A stretch of 32,497 nt of DNA, taken from an uncultured Methanobrevibacter sp. GTDB lineage: Archaea > Methanobacteriota > Methanobacteria > Methanobacteriales > Methanobacteriaceae. The notes under the pieces were generated by a model. It did not search any database. It was not told the origin of the DNA and was given only the letters and a program-made list of their open reading frames with translations. Position 1 is the stretch's first letter, and the number at the start of each line of letters is the position of its first letter. Below, one piece after another: positions 25,369 to 32,497 of this stretch. Location of the stretch: assembly GCA_902764015.1 (NCBI GenBank), contig CACWUH010000022.1, positions 1-32,497 on the forward strand. Direction: 5' to 3'. The translations under genes were made by a program, and so were the position numbers.

Positions 25369-25965
25369 TTAAATCTCCAAATTAGTGAAATTCTTTAAAA
25401 TCTTTAATCCTGCAACACCGCTTTTTTCCGGGTGAAACTGTGTTGAAAAGAGATTGTTGTCGCTCAAGCTGGCCACAACATCCCCGCCATATTCGCAAAC
25501 CCCCGCAATGATTTCATCATCATCAGGAATTACATGATATGAATGAACAAAATAAAAGTATTCACCGTCAATGCCTTCAAGGATTTTGGAATCATTCGTC
25601 ACCTTCAACTTATTCCATCCCATGTGAGGTATCTTGACGCCTTCAGGCAGCTTTTCCACATGTCCCCTGAACAGATTCAGGCCTTCGATGCCCGGAGACT
25701 CCTCGCTTGAACCCATCAATACCTGCTGGCCAAGACAGATTCCCAAAAACGGCCTGTCATCTGCGACATGCTCGTTAATGACATCTTCAAAAGGCTTGAG
25801 ATTCTCCATTGCACTTCCGAATGCTCCAACGCCCGGCAACACCAGATAATCGCTGTCTGCAATAATTTCCTTATCATCAGTGATTTGATAATCAACACCA
25901 ATCTTTTTAAAACCGTTGGAAATGCTTTTCAGATTTCCGCTCTTATAATCAATAATCGTAATCAT
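25369..25965 (-). CDS. hisH: Imidazole glycerol phosphate synthase subunit HisH
   Basis: 198 residues from ATG 25965, which overlaps the cfbD stop as ATGA and has GGTGG 7 bases upstream; GTG 25977 is the less likely longer form. It is a class I glutamine amidotransferase of the HisH type: [32 protein letters not shown], nucleophile Cys in [10 protein letters not shown] (about residue 77), [16 protein letters not shown], and [14 protein letters not shown] with the catalytic His/Glu. It feeds ammonia to HisF. No other his gene is in the window. Confidence 0.95.
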   Translation of the reverse strand: MITIIDYKSGNLKSISNGFKKIGVDYQITDDKEIIADSDYLVLPGVGAFGSAMENLKPFEDVINEHVADDRPFLGICLGQQVLMGSSEESPGIEGLNLFRGHVEKLPEGVKIPHMGWNKLKVTNDSKILEGIDGEYFYFVHSYHVIPDDDEIIAGVCEYGGDVVASLSDNNLFSTQFHPEKSGVAGLKILKNFTNLEI

Positions 25966-27047
25966 TCGTTCAACCACCCGATAGCTGACCTTATCATTTC
26001 CCCAAAATCGGAAAATACTATTTCATCTGTTCCGAGAGTCTTTGAGTGTGCATCAAGCTCTGCAACGACATGAGTGTATCCCAATTCCCTTAAAGGCTGA
26101 ACCAGCCTAGGGCCGTCTGTCACTGCAACCGATTCCACGTCAAAGTCCTCAATCGGAAATGCATGGGGAACTCCAAATACAACAATCCAGTCCAAATCCT
26201 TACCTTTCAGGTATTCCGTCGCAGCATTAGCGGTTATCGGATATTCATCAAGACCCCCTGAGATGAAATCAGGTTCTATATCCAGCTGACTTTTAATGTT
26301 TACTGCATGCTGCCTGATTCTTGGCAATCCGATATTCTCATCAAGATTGGCCACAAAAATAGGCCTGTTGTCGGGATTAATCTCTTTATAGTCAAAGTTT
26401 ATAATGTCTGCAAAGAGATATGACGTTTCCTTTTTGACATTCAGCACAAAGGCAACCTTTTTATCGTCCTTCAGTGCCTTGACGACAGTTTTTGCAACAG
26501 ATTCCTTTGAATCACCAAAATTAGGCCTGATATATTTGCCCTGTGCCATTCCACGGGTTTTTTCGACTTCCGTTGCCTTTTCAAGCATTTCAATCTGCCT
26601 GTCAGCTTCTTCTCTTGGTATAACGCCGCAATCGACAGCCGCATCAAGCACCATGATGGCTCCAACGGTGTTGTCGCCTTCACCTGACCCTCCATGGGAT
26701 TCGACAGGAATGACTGTACACGGCAAATCTGCAGTTGCAATAGCCTCCTTTAAATCCTCACCGATAATCATGCTTGCGCAGGTGCCTGCAATTCCCATCA
26801 GTTTGGGCTTGAATGTATCATAAGCCTCGGTCAATGTGTCAACTAACTTTTCACCGGCGCCCAATATGAAATCATTTTCAGACATTCCTGTGGTAACGAC
26901 ACGCACTCCATCGCTTTCCAGAAGCCTTGCTGTTCTAAAGCAGCACCCTGTAGGCCCGTGCATGACAATAACCTCAACATTCATGTCCCTCAACGTATAA
27001 AGGGTCGCCGCAATCGGACTTGGTCTTGGATGTATAATTTTTATCAC
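25962..27047 (-). CDS. cfbD: Ni-sirohydrochlorin a,c-diamide reductive cyclase subunit CfbD
   Basis: 361 residues, a nitrogenase component-1-like protein. [38 protein letters not shown] (cluster Cys), [34 protein letters not shown], and [18 protein letters not shown] match CfbD. With the Fe protein CfbC it reduces and cyclises Ni-sirohydrochlorin a,c-diamide during coenzyme F430 synthesis, so it is needed for methyl-coenzyme M reductase. The start is unclear: GTG 27047 is inside AGGTGAT, which looks like a ribosome-binding site; ATT at 27038 would be correctly spaced from it. A TATA box at about 27075-27062 fits a leaderless GTG. First gene of its operon, overlapping hisH. Confidence 0.93.
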   Translation of the reverse strand: MIKIIHPRPSPIAATLYTLRDMNVEVIVMHGPTGCCFRTARLLESDGVRVVTTGMSENDFILGAGEKLVDTLTEAYDTFKPKLMGIAGTCASMIIGEDLKEAIATADLPCTVIPVESHGGSGEGDNTVGAIMVLDAAVDCGVIPREEADRQIEMLEKATEVEKTRGMAQGKYIRPNFGDSKESVAKTVVKALKDDKKVAFVLNVKKETSYLFADIINFDYKEINPDNRPIFVANLDENIGLPRIRQHAVNIKSQLDIEPDFISGGLDEYPITANAATEYLKGKDLDWIVVFGVPHAFPIEDFDVESVAVTDGPRLVQPLRELGYTHVVAELDAHSKTLGTDEIVFSDFGEMIRSAIGWLNE

Positions 27048-27123
27048 CTAAACGATTTAACAAATAATTATTTAAAATTCGTGATTAATATAATTAATTA
27101 ACAAATTCATTGGAGATTGCATT
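27048..27123. promoter_or_regulatory. Divergent promoter between cfbD and the C_GCAxxG_C_C gene
   Basis: A 76-bp AT-rich spacer. TTTTAAATAATT (about 27076-27065, minus) lies some 20-25 bases from the cfbD GTG. TTAATATAATTAATTAA (27085-27101) can serve the plus-strand gene, whose GGAGATT (27112-27118) is a clear ribosome-binding site. No operator-like repeat stands out. Confidence 0.45.
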
Positions 27124-27522
27124 ATGAAACTTGACAAAGAAATTTTAGAAGAGAAAATCAGAGAATACAGAACTTTCCTAAGCTGTTCCGAATCAACATT
27201 GATGGGGCTTTGCGAGACTGCAGACTATCCGATAAGCAAAGAGGACATGCGCAAATTGGCTTCAGGCTTTGCAGGCGGAATGGGCGGAACATTTGATGAA
27301 GGAACCTGCGGAGCAGTGACCGGTGCGCTGATGGCGAACGGCTTGCTCAATGACGACATACCAACAATCAAAGACAATGCAAAGGAAATCTTCAACACAT
27401 TCAAGGAAGAGTACGGCACCGTCAGATGCGACAAGATAACCAATCACGGCGAGGACAAATCTCCCTGCGTCGACTGCTGTGTCTTCATTGCAAACAAGGT
27501 TGCGGATTTGCTTGACGAATAA
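27124..27522 (+). CDS. C_GCAxxG_C_C family protein
   Basis: 132 residues. CSESTLMGL near residue 21, then GFAGGMGGTFDEGTCGAVTGALMANGL (about 48-75), then RCDKI and SPCVDCC toward the end carry the spaced cysteines that define this family (TIGR01909-like). Its members are small, probably redox-active or metal-binding helical proteins of unknown function, widespread in anaerobes. ATG 27124 follows GGAGATT. It is divergent from cfbD and 17 bases upstream of a membrane protein gene, probably in one transcript. There is no export signal. Confidence 0.85.
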   Translation: MKLDKEILEEKIREYRTFLSCSESTLMGLCETADYPISKEDMRKLASGFAGGMGGTFDEGTCGAVTGALMANGLLNDDIPTIKDNAKEIFNTFKEEYGTVRCDKITNHGEDKSPCVDCCVFIANKVADLLDE

Positions 27523-27539
27523 TCCAAACAAAGAAACAT

Positions 27540-28490
27540 ATGATTACCAAAGAGCAATTTGATGAAGAGAGAAAGGAATGTGAAGAGCTAAGCCACATTG
27601 AAAAGGACATAACCAACCCCACCCTTGCCGAAATCGACAGACTATACGGGGCAGCGGATGTCTTGAGCATGAAGCATGCCCTAGTGCATCATGAAAGGCT
27701 TTTGAACATATCCCTCATTGCGCCTTTTATAGTGTTCTACTTCATCCTTTATGAAGTCACCGAACATCACTGGCTCATTATCGTGGTTACTGCACTGATT
27801 CTATTGCTGTATTATGTCTACAGCCGACCCGAGGATGAGGAGTCCCATGAAAGGTATTTGGAATACCGGGTGCTTGCAGAATCGCTTCGCGTCCAGTATT
27901 TCATTTCAAAGGCAGGAATCAACAAAAATGTGGCCGATATTCTGCCATGGTTTACCGAAATTCGCGTCCCTCTGGTGAAAAATGTCCTGAACGGATTGAC
28001 TTCAATTGAGACAGACAAAAAGGAATCGATTATGGAATGCTGGGTTATAGACCAGATGAAATACCATGACAGGGCCCATAAGAAATCCCTTAAACTGGAA
28101 GAGAAACATGAGCTTTATGAGAAAATCTCACTGTATGCAACCATCCTCATCTATGCCCTTGCATTTGTCTTTGAGATTTTGATGATGGCGCACGTTCCCA
28201 TTGATTTCGTTGATGCACATTTCATTCGCGCATTTTTCAAAATCGGCATCGGAACCACCACCGCAATTACAATATTCCTTAAAAACTACTTCGGCAAGCT
28301 GTCCCTGTCAAGCAAGATCGAAGAGCACAAAAGGATGCACTGGCTGTATGAGAATGTTGAACACAAAATGAAAACGACAAGAGAGGAAAGCGAGGAGCAG
28401 ATACTGTATCTGGCAGAACAGTGCCTGATTGAAAATACAATATGGTATTCTCATCAAAAGAACAACGACCCGGATTTTGCCGTTGAATGA
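27540..28490 (+). CDS. Four-helix membrane protein, possibly SLATT-like
   Basis: 316 residues, no firm family. Two helical hairpins are separated by a 100-residue cytoplasmic region: hydrophobic segments at about 56-73, 78-95, 198-218 and 228-246. Conserved-looking pieces are ERYLEYRVLAESLRVQYF, WVIDQMKYHDRAHKKSLKLEEKH, GTTTAITIFLKNYFGKLSLSSKIEEHKRMHWLYENVE, and a C-terminal ENTIWYSHQKNND. This layout resembles DUF4231/SLATT-type pore-forming membrane modules of bacterial conflict systems, but no nucleotide or TIR sensor domain is fused. The resemblance is from memory and weak. ATG 27540 has no good ribosome-binding site. It is co-directional with the C_GCAxxG_C_C gene. Confidence 0.6.
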   Translation: MITKEQFDEERKECEELSHIEKDITNPTLAEIDRLYGAADVLSMKHALVHHERLLNISLIAPFIVFYFILYEVTEHHWLIIVVTALILLLYYVYSRPEDEESHERYLEYRVLAESLRVQYFISKAGINKNVADILPWFTEIRVPLVKNVLNGLTSIETDKKESIMECWVIDQMKYHDRAHKKSLKLEEKHELYEKISLYATILIYALAFVFEILMMAHVPIDFVDAHFIRAFFKIGIGTTTAITIFLKNYFGKLSLSSKIEEHKRMHWLYENVEHKMKTTREESEEQILYLAEQCLIENTIWYSHQKNNDPDFAVE

Positions 28491-28516
28491 AAAAACAGTC
28501 AAAAAAAGAAAATTTA

Positions 28517-28537
28517 AAGGAGAATATCATTCTCCTT
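28517..28537. terminator. Bidirectional hairpin terminator
   Basis: AAGGAGAAT (28517-28525) pairs with ATTCTCCTT (28529-28537) around ATC, a 9-bp stem. On the minus strand, T-rich sequence (28514-28492) follows; the plus side has a shorter T run. The adhesin stop codon overlaps the stem. Confidence 0.75.
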
Positions 28538-31500
28538 ATTTTACAATAACTTTTACTTTTCCGCTTATACCTTTGTAGTATTTGTCACCTTTGAACTTGA
28601 GTTTACCGGTGAATTTACCTTTGGATAATTTTTTAACCTTAAAGGTTGCAACACCTTTTTTGTTTGTTTTTGCCTTGTAGGTTTTTCCTTTGATTTTCAA
28701 AGTGATTTGTTTACCCTTAACGGCTTTTTTGTTGTGTTTTAAGGTGATTTTAATCTTTTTGGTTTTTGTTTTGGCTTTGACCTTGACCTTTTTGGTTGTG
28801 AATTTAGGCTTGGCCTTGTTGACAACAATCTTTTTGACAGTCAGGCTGGAAGCCTTGTAGGTGCCGTCTCCGGCAAACTTGACTGTTGCGGCATAGGTCT
28901 TAGGAACCAACTTGGAAATATCTACAACGATTTGACCTTTTTTGTTGGTGGTTAAAGTCTTGGAAATGGATCCGACTTTGATGGAGACCTTTTTACCTAC
29001 CAAAATATTATTGTTTGCGTCCCTCAAGGTTATCACCAGGTTCTTGGCGACATCGTAAGTGGCCTTGACTGCGGAACCTGAAAGCTTGGTGGCTGTTTTT
29101 TGGACATTTACAGTGAACAGGCCTGTGAAGAAGTCATGGTTCATGTATTGCTCCCATTCATCATAGACATATACGACAAATAGCTTGTGAGTGCCTGCTG
29201 ATAAACTGCGTTTTAAACTAACCTTATGGGTTTTGCCGTCCAATAATTCTTCCAGGTCTTCCCCACGGAACTCAAGCATGTTTTCATGATCCCAGTTAAA
29301 CCATCCATCATCCTCCAGGAAAGGATCAATGTAGATAATCAATGCAAGAGGGCCTTTGTCCCTGATGTCCGGCATGTTAGCAGAAAATGAGATATATGCA
29401 TCATCAATTGTTAAGAAAGTGCCAGGGACACTGACTGTGACAGTTCCGTTTTTATCCCAGACTTTGAATGAACCAGTGTAATTCTGAATGGATTGTCCAT
29501 TGGACACCAATTCAATTATTGCTTCATATGAACCTGCTTTCAAATTATTGAATTCATCGGTGAAGCTTTTATCCAGATTCCTGAATTCGAATTCATGAGA
29601 GTATATTGTGGTCCTGCCTGCCTCTTTGCCGTTGAGATATAGGACAAATTCAGAATCCTTTGGAATCGGAGAAGTGAGATTTGCTATAACGAACCCACCT
29701 TCAGCATATCCGTAGATTATATCTTTAAAGTCAAAGGTGTTTTCGCCAACTACCAATTCAATAGGGAGAGTTACAGTTCTGTTGCCTTTGGTACTGTTGA
29801 CTTCCAGAATTATTTCATATTTGCCTGATTGGGTGATGTTGAGATAGTTTAGAGGAATGTTGTAGCCGCCCATACGGTTCCAATCACTGAAGCCGATTTC
29901 GGCCAAGGTTCCGTCGAATACCTTTGTGCGGTTGACATAGATGGCCACTGTACCGGAATCTTTCTTTTCAAGAAGTATTCTGAATACGGGGTCGTTAATC
30001 TGCTTCACATTGCTGCGTGCATCAATAACATAATCAACAACTGAAATTGTGGAATTGAATTGGACCTTTTCGTCACTGCCCTTGATTGTGAATTCCATCA
30101 CAATGCCATAATCTCCATTTTGAGTGATGTTCAAATCCGTTAATTCCATCCAATAGCCTGTTTCACCCTCTTCGTCTTCATGGGCATACTTATCATATAT
30201 TTCAGTTAAATCGATTGTCAAATTGTATATGACCACACCGTTTTTAGTGACATTGACAATGAACTCATCATTAAAGGTGTTGTGTAACTCTTCAATATCC
30301 TTGAAATAGATGACTGATCCCCATTCTGCATCTTTAGTTATTTCTCCGTGATGCATTTCAGGGTTTTTGTATACTTTAGGGTTTTCGTTGAATTCATCAG
30401 CCTCTTCACCACCTCTGGTGAATCTGACAAATACCTCATAGTCAACATCACTCATATCCCACATCCATTCTGCATAATTGAAATCGGAACACTTGAAGAC
30501 ATAAATGCCTTCCTCATTTCTGGTAAGTTCACTGATTTTGAAGTTATAGGTGGATTCATCTCCCCATTTGTCAACAACTATTTTGAATTCGTCATCCACA
30601 TTTTCAGGGAAATCGCAGATTTCGATTATGACTCCATCCATTAGCAGGTTAGCGTCTTTAAAGTTAACCATAGTAAACTTATCATGTTCCTCAGGTTCTT
30701 CATCCTCATCACCTTCATCTACAACATGGATGTAGAAAAATGATTTTGTGATATTGTTTGAATTATTTTCACTGTCAGCGAAAACTGCTGTTAAGATATC
30801 GCCACTACTTAAGTCCCCGAGCTCTGATTTTAAATCTTCGTATAAAATACAGTATTTGTAATATCTTCCTTCATCATTAAATTCCAATTCCCAAACATTC
30901 AAAGGATCGGTAATCAAAACTCCACTGTTGGAAGTGATGTTAAAAATACCTTCACTGATTAATGACTTTTCAGGAATATATAACTCGATAACCCAATTGT
31001 CACCACTTTCTTCCGCAAAGTTGTCATTATTTATTGATAAAGTGAGTTCATTTATTTCAGGTGATTCCTCATAATACTCATCATACCAAACACCGAAACT
31101 GCCAGAATCAAATATTTCATCACCGGTGCTGTTGGCGACTGTGACCTTGAGATCATAATCTTCTTCCACCATCATTCCCAAATCGTTAAAGGTGAAGTTA
31201 ATCAAAGTGTCATAGTCTTCAGATGAGACGTCATAAGTTTTAGCAAGATTGAAAGGAATTTCATCATCCCCATCGTCTTTAAGGAATACTGAAATTTTTG
31301 CACCTTCACTACCATCAGGACAGTAAACACTTACTTTACTGTTAGCTTTACTTACATATACTCTGAAAGCATCATTGTTGAAAACAGTGACATTTAACTG
31401 ATCTTGAGCAATAACACTTGCTGAATCCTTATCTTTTCCGTTTTTGACGGTTATAGGATAAATTCCTGGACCGGCAATGTTAAATGAGCTTAATACCCAC

Positions 31501-32213
31501 TCATGCCAAGCCCATCCATTTTCATCATAGTTAGGAACGTATTTATATTCAATTCCGTTAGCGGATATGAAATAAATGCCGTTAGGTCCATCCTCATTAA
31601 CATCAATTGAAAATACCCCATCTTGAGAATCAACATAAAGAGGCTGGTTATTATCCCAGAAATTTAAATGTAAATTGTCATCGACATCTTGTAATTTGAA
31701 ACCTTCGGCTTCAAAATTAATAACAAATAATCTTGAGTTTATTATATTATCATCAACGACAAATTTGAAAGCCACTAAATCATTGGTTTCAAGCCCACTA
31801 AAGAAATCTACATCTTTAGGACAAATAGTATATCTGGAAATATTATTTTCATCTGTCCAACTATTTGTATCATTGAAATCTTTCAATTCCTTGTTAAAGT
31901 CTTGCCCATTACTGGAAATGATGATTGTGCCGTTAGCATAACTTGGAGCTTCAACAGTGAAGTGATTTTCTTCATCCTGATTATTCTCATCAAGGGAATA
32001 CTGATAATCTGGATCAACATTAATCTGTATATTGTCCCGAGTAATCTCCTGTTCTCCATCATTCGCTACAACGTCTGCATGAGCTTCATCAATAGACAAC
32101 TCCCCCGCATCTTCTACAGCCAAATCATCCGCACTTTCGGATGCGCTGACTGCACCGATTGTTAAAACAGCTAGCAGCAAAAAAGCTACTAGAAATATCT
32201 TTTTTGTCTTCAT
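28536..32213 (-). CDS. Large secreted adhesin-like protein with Ig-like C-terminus
   Basis: 1225 residues. MKTKKIFLVAFLLLAVLTIG then AVSASES is a clear signal peptide with cleavage near residue 24. Residues 25 to about 1035 are acidic (Asp/Glu/Asn-rich) and beta-rich; several stretches of about 100-120 residues share a pattern ending in phrases like GxYxIxVE, as in repeated Ig-like modules. Residues about 1037-1135 are an Ig-like domain (VGKKVSIKVGSISKTLTTNKKGQ). The last 90 residues are very Lys-rich and similar in plan (KAVKGKQITLKIKGKTYK, TNKKGVATFKV). Methanobrevibacter genomes encode many such adhesin-like proteins, thought to attach to the pseudomurein wall and mediate cell contact. No sortase-like or membrane anchor is seen; the basic end may bind the wall. 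ATG 32213 has only a weak AAGGTTG ribosome site. Confidence 0.85.
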   Translation of the reverse strand: MKTKKIFLVAFLLLAVLTIGAVSASESADDLAVEDAGELSIDEAHADVVANDGEQEITRDNIQINVDPDYQYSLDENNQDEENHFTVEAPSYANGTIIISSNGQDFNKELKDFNDTNSWTDENNISRYTICPKDVDFFSGLETNDLVAFKFVVDDNIINSRLFVINFEAEGFKLQDVDDNLHLNFWDNNQPLYVDSQDGVFSIDVNEDGPNGIYFISANGIEYKYVPNYDENGWAWHEWVLSSFNIAGPGIYPITVKNGKDKDSASVIAQDQLNVTVFNNDAFRVYVSKANSKVSVYCPDGSEGAKISVFLKDDGDDEIPFNLAKTYDVSSEDYDTLINFTFNDLGMMVEEDYDLKVTVANSTGDEIFDSGSFGVWYDEYYEESPEINELTLSINNDNFAEESGDNWVIELYIPEKSLISEGIFNITSNSGVLITDPLNVWELEFNDEGRYYKYCILYEDLKSELGDLSSGDILTAVFADSENNSNNITKSFFYIHVVDEGDEDEEPEEHDKFTMVNFKDANLLMDGVIIEICDFPENVDDEFKIVVDKWGDESTYNFKISELTRNEEGIYVFKCSDFNYAEWMWDMSDVDYEVFVRFTRGGEEADEFNENPKVYKNPEMHHGEITKDAEWGSVIYFKDIEELHNTFNDEFIVNVTKNGVVIYNLTIDLTEIYDKYAHEDEEGETGYWMELTDLNITQNGDYGIVMEFTIKGSDEKVQFNSTISVVDYVIDARSNVKQINDPVFRILLEKKDSGTVAIYVNRTKVFDGTLAEIGFSDWNRMGGYNIPLNYLNITQSGKYEIILEVNSTKGNRTVTLPIELVVGENTFDFKDIIYGYAEGGFVIANLTSPIPKDSEFVLYLNGKEAGRTTIYSHEFEFRNLDKSFTDEFNNLKAGSYEAIIELVSNGQSIQNYTGSFKVWDKNGTVTVSVPGTFLTIDDAYISFSANMPDIRDKGPLALIIYIDPFLEDDGWFNWDHENMLEFRGEDLEELLDGKTHKVSLKRSLSAGTHKLFVVYVYDEWEQYMNHDFFTGLFTVNVQKTATKLSGSAVKATYDVAKNLVITLRDANNNILVGKKVSIKVGSISKTLTTNKKGQIVVDISKLVPKTYAATVKFAGDGTYKASSLTVKKIVVNKAKPKFTTKKVKVKAKTKTKKIKITLKHNKKAVKGKQITLKIKGKTYKAKTNKKGVATFKVKKLSKGKFTGKLKFKGDKYYKGISGKVKVIVK

Positions 32214-32261
32214 AATTTTACAACCTTATACTAATCTTAAAAAAATCATCTTTGAACAAAC

Positions 32262-32294
32262 AAATATTATTCATTAAATTAATGAACAATATTT
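32262..32294. promoter_or_regulatory. 33-bp near-perfect palindrome in the adhesin leader
   Basis: Sixteen-base arms centred on A32278 match except for one pair (A32269 against C32287). The inner arms are TTCATTAA and TTAATGAA. It lies between the likely TATA boxes (32350-32343 and about 32335-32325, minus) and the start codon, so it would be in or near the 5' end of the mRNA. It could be an operator or an RNA hairpin. Confidence 0.55.
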
Positions 32295-32324
32295 ACCAAA
32301 AAATTGTTTTTATCAAAAGATACT

Positions 32325-32350
32325 TATATATGTAAGAAGTGGTATATAAA
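32325..32350 (-). promoter_or_regulatory. Putative TATA boxes of the adhesin gene
   Basis: TTTATATA (32350-32343) and ATATATAAG (about 32333-32325) on the minus strand lie about 110-140 bases before the adhesin ATG. The first is only about 10 bases outside the likely end of the insertion element. Confidence 0.45.
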
Positions 32351-32358
32351 TTAGATAA

Positions 32359-32418
32359 TTGAACCACCCCATCCTATAGAGGATGGGGATTCCTGAATTT
32401 TTTTTCACTTAATAATGG
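32359..32418 (-). mobile_element. Right end of an IS200/IS605-type element, possible omega-RNA scaffold
   Basis: Downstream of the tnpB stop, on the minus strand, CCCCATCC (32388-32381) pairs with GGATGGGG (32374-32367) around a 6-base loop. GGTTCAA follows, ending at 32359. TCAA is the right-end cleavage site of IS608 in this superfamily, so the boundary is set there by analogy. In this family the 3' end of tnpB and the right end form the TnpB guide RNA, whose guide is the next host sequence. The left end of the element is outside the window. Confidence 0.65.
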
Positions 32419-32497
32419 TTAATTTAAGTATTTTTTCAGGCTATCCCCGTTGAACCAGCGGTTTAGAATATTAATTGCTGCGTTTGTGTCCCTATCA
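32419..32497 (-). CDS. tnpB: TnpB (IS200/IS605 OrfB) C-terminal fragment
   Basis: Only the last 25 codons and the stop are in the window. They read DRDTNAAINILNRWF followed by a short tail ending KKYLN. DRDxNAAxNI is the third RuvC motif of TnpB, the RNA-guided nuclease of IS200/IS605 elements and ancestor of Cas12; its Asp is intact. The CxxC zinc pairs and the rest of the protein lie beyond position 32497. Whether a TnpA transposase accompanies it cannot be seen. Truncation is only by the window edge. Confidence 0.9.
   Translation of the reverse strand, partial: DRDTNAAINILNRWFNGDSLKKYLN

Noticed and set aside
1-32497. CRISPR array or prophage
   Set aside because: No evenly spaced direct repeats with unique spacers and no phage structural or integrase gene were found.

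Overview
The window looks like a chromosomal segment of a methanogenic archaeon of the Methanobacteriaceae, most like Methanobrevibacter. The evidence is the start of an F420-reducing hydrogenase alpha subunit (frhA), the coenzyme F430 gene cfbD, archaeal translation and replication genes (aIF2alpha, L44e, S27e, Nop10, GINS, PCNA), TATA-box promoters in AT-rich spacers, Shine-Dalgarno sites of the GGTGAT type, and a very large secreted adhesin-like protein with a basic Ig-like C-terminus. Assignments come from reading motifs, not from a database search.

Layout. 1-61 is the 5' end of frhA on the minus strand, divergent from a small Ser-rich surface protein (220-741). Two arginine tRNA genes (UCU, CCU) follow at 834-1035. 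From 6877 down to 1042, all on the minus strand, lies the archaeal replication/translation neighbourhood: PCNA, GINS51, L44e, S27e, aIF2alpha, Nop10, a PAC2 proteasome-assembly chaperone, a DUF2112-like protein and endonuclease Q. The S27e gene seems to have lost an internal segment of about 46-49 bp. This removes the second half of its zinc ribbon and shifts the frame, and it is the most surprising observation here.

6940-13350 is a complete trp operon, trpE-G-D-C-F-B-A, with overlapping genes. Its promoter carries two inverted repeats built from TGTACT/AGTACA half sites, resembling the TRP boxes bound by TrpY in Methanothermobacter. Upstream are a two-helix membrane protein, a CPBP (CAAX-type) protease and a small HTH regulator with a perfect 23-bp palindrome at its promoter. 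purB (15039-16388, plus) and a two-HMA copper ATPase (16420-18909, minus) converge on a shared hairpin terminator.

18974-23386 is a minus-strand run: truD, a three-zinc-ribbon membrane protein, the small (swivel) subunit of the aconitase-X type phosphomevalonate dehydratase, an amidohydrolase and a ferredoxin-nitroreductase. A tRNA-Arg(GCG) lies just upstream of truD, and a pilin-like reading frame runs into it without a stop. 24002-27047 holds cfbD, hisH and a PurM/HypE-like protein in one tight operon, divergent from a C_GCAxxG_C_C family protein and a four-helix membrane protein that may be SLATT-like.

The right end holds the 1225-residue adhesin (28536-32213), with a 33-bp near-palindrome in its leader. 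Directly upstream is the right end of an IS200/IS605-type element: the last 25 codons of tnpB and a right-end hairpin. The element ends against the adhesin promoter, so the guide part of any TnpB omega-RNA would be copied from that promoter.
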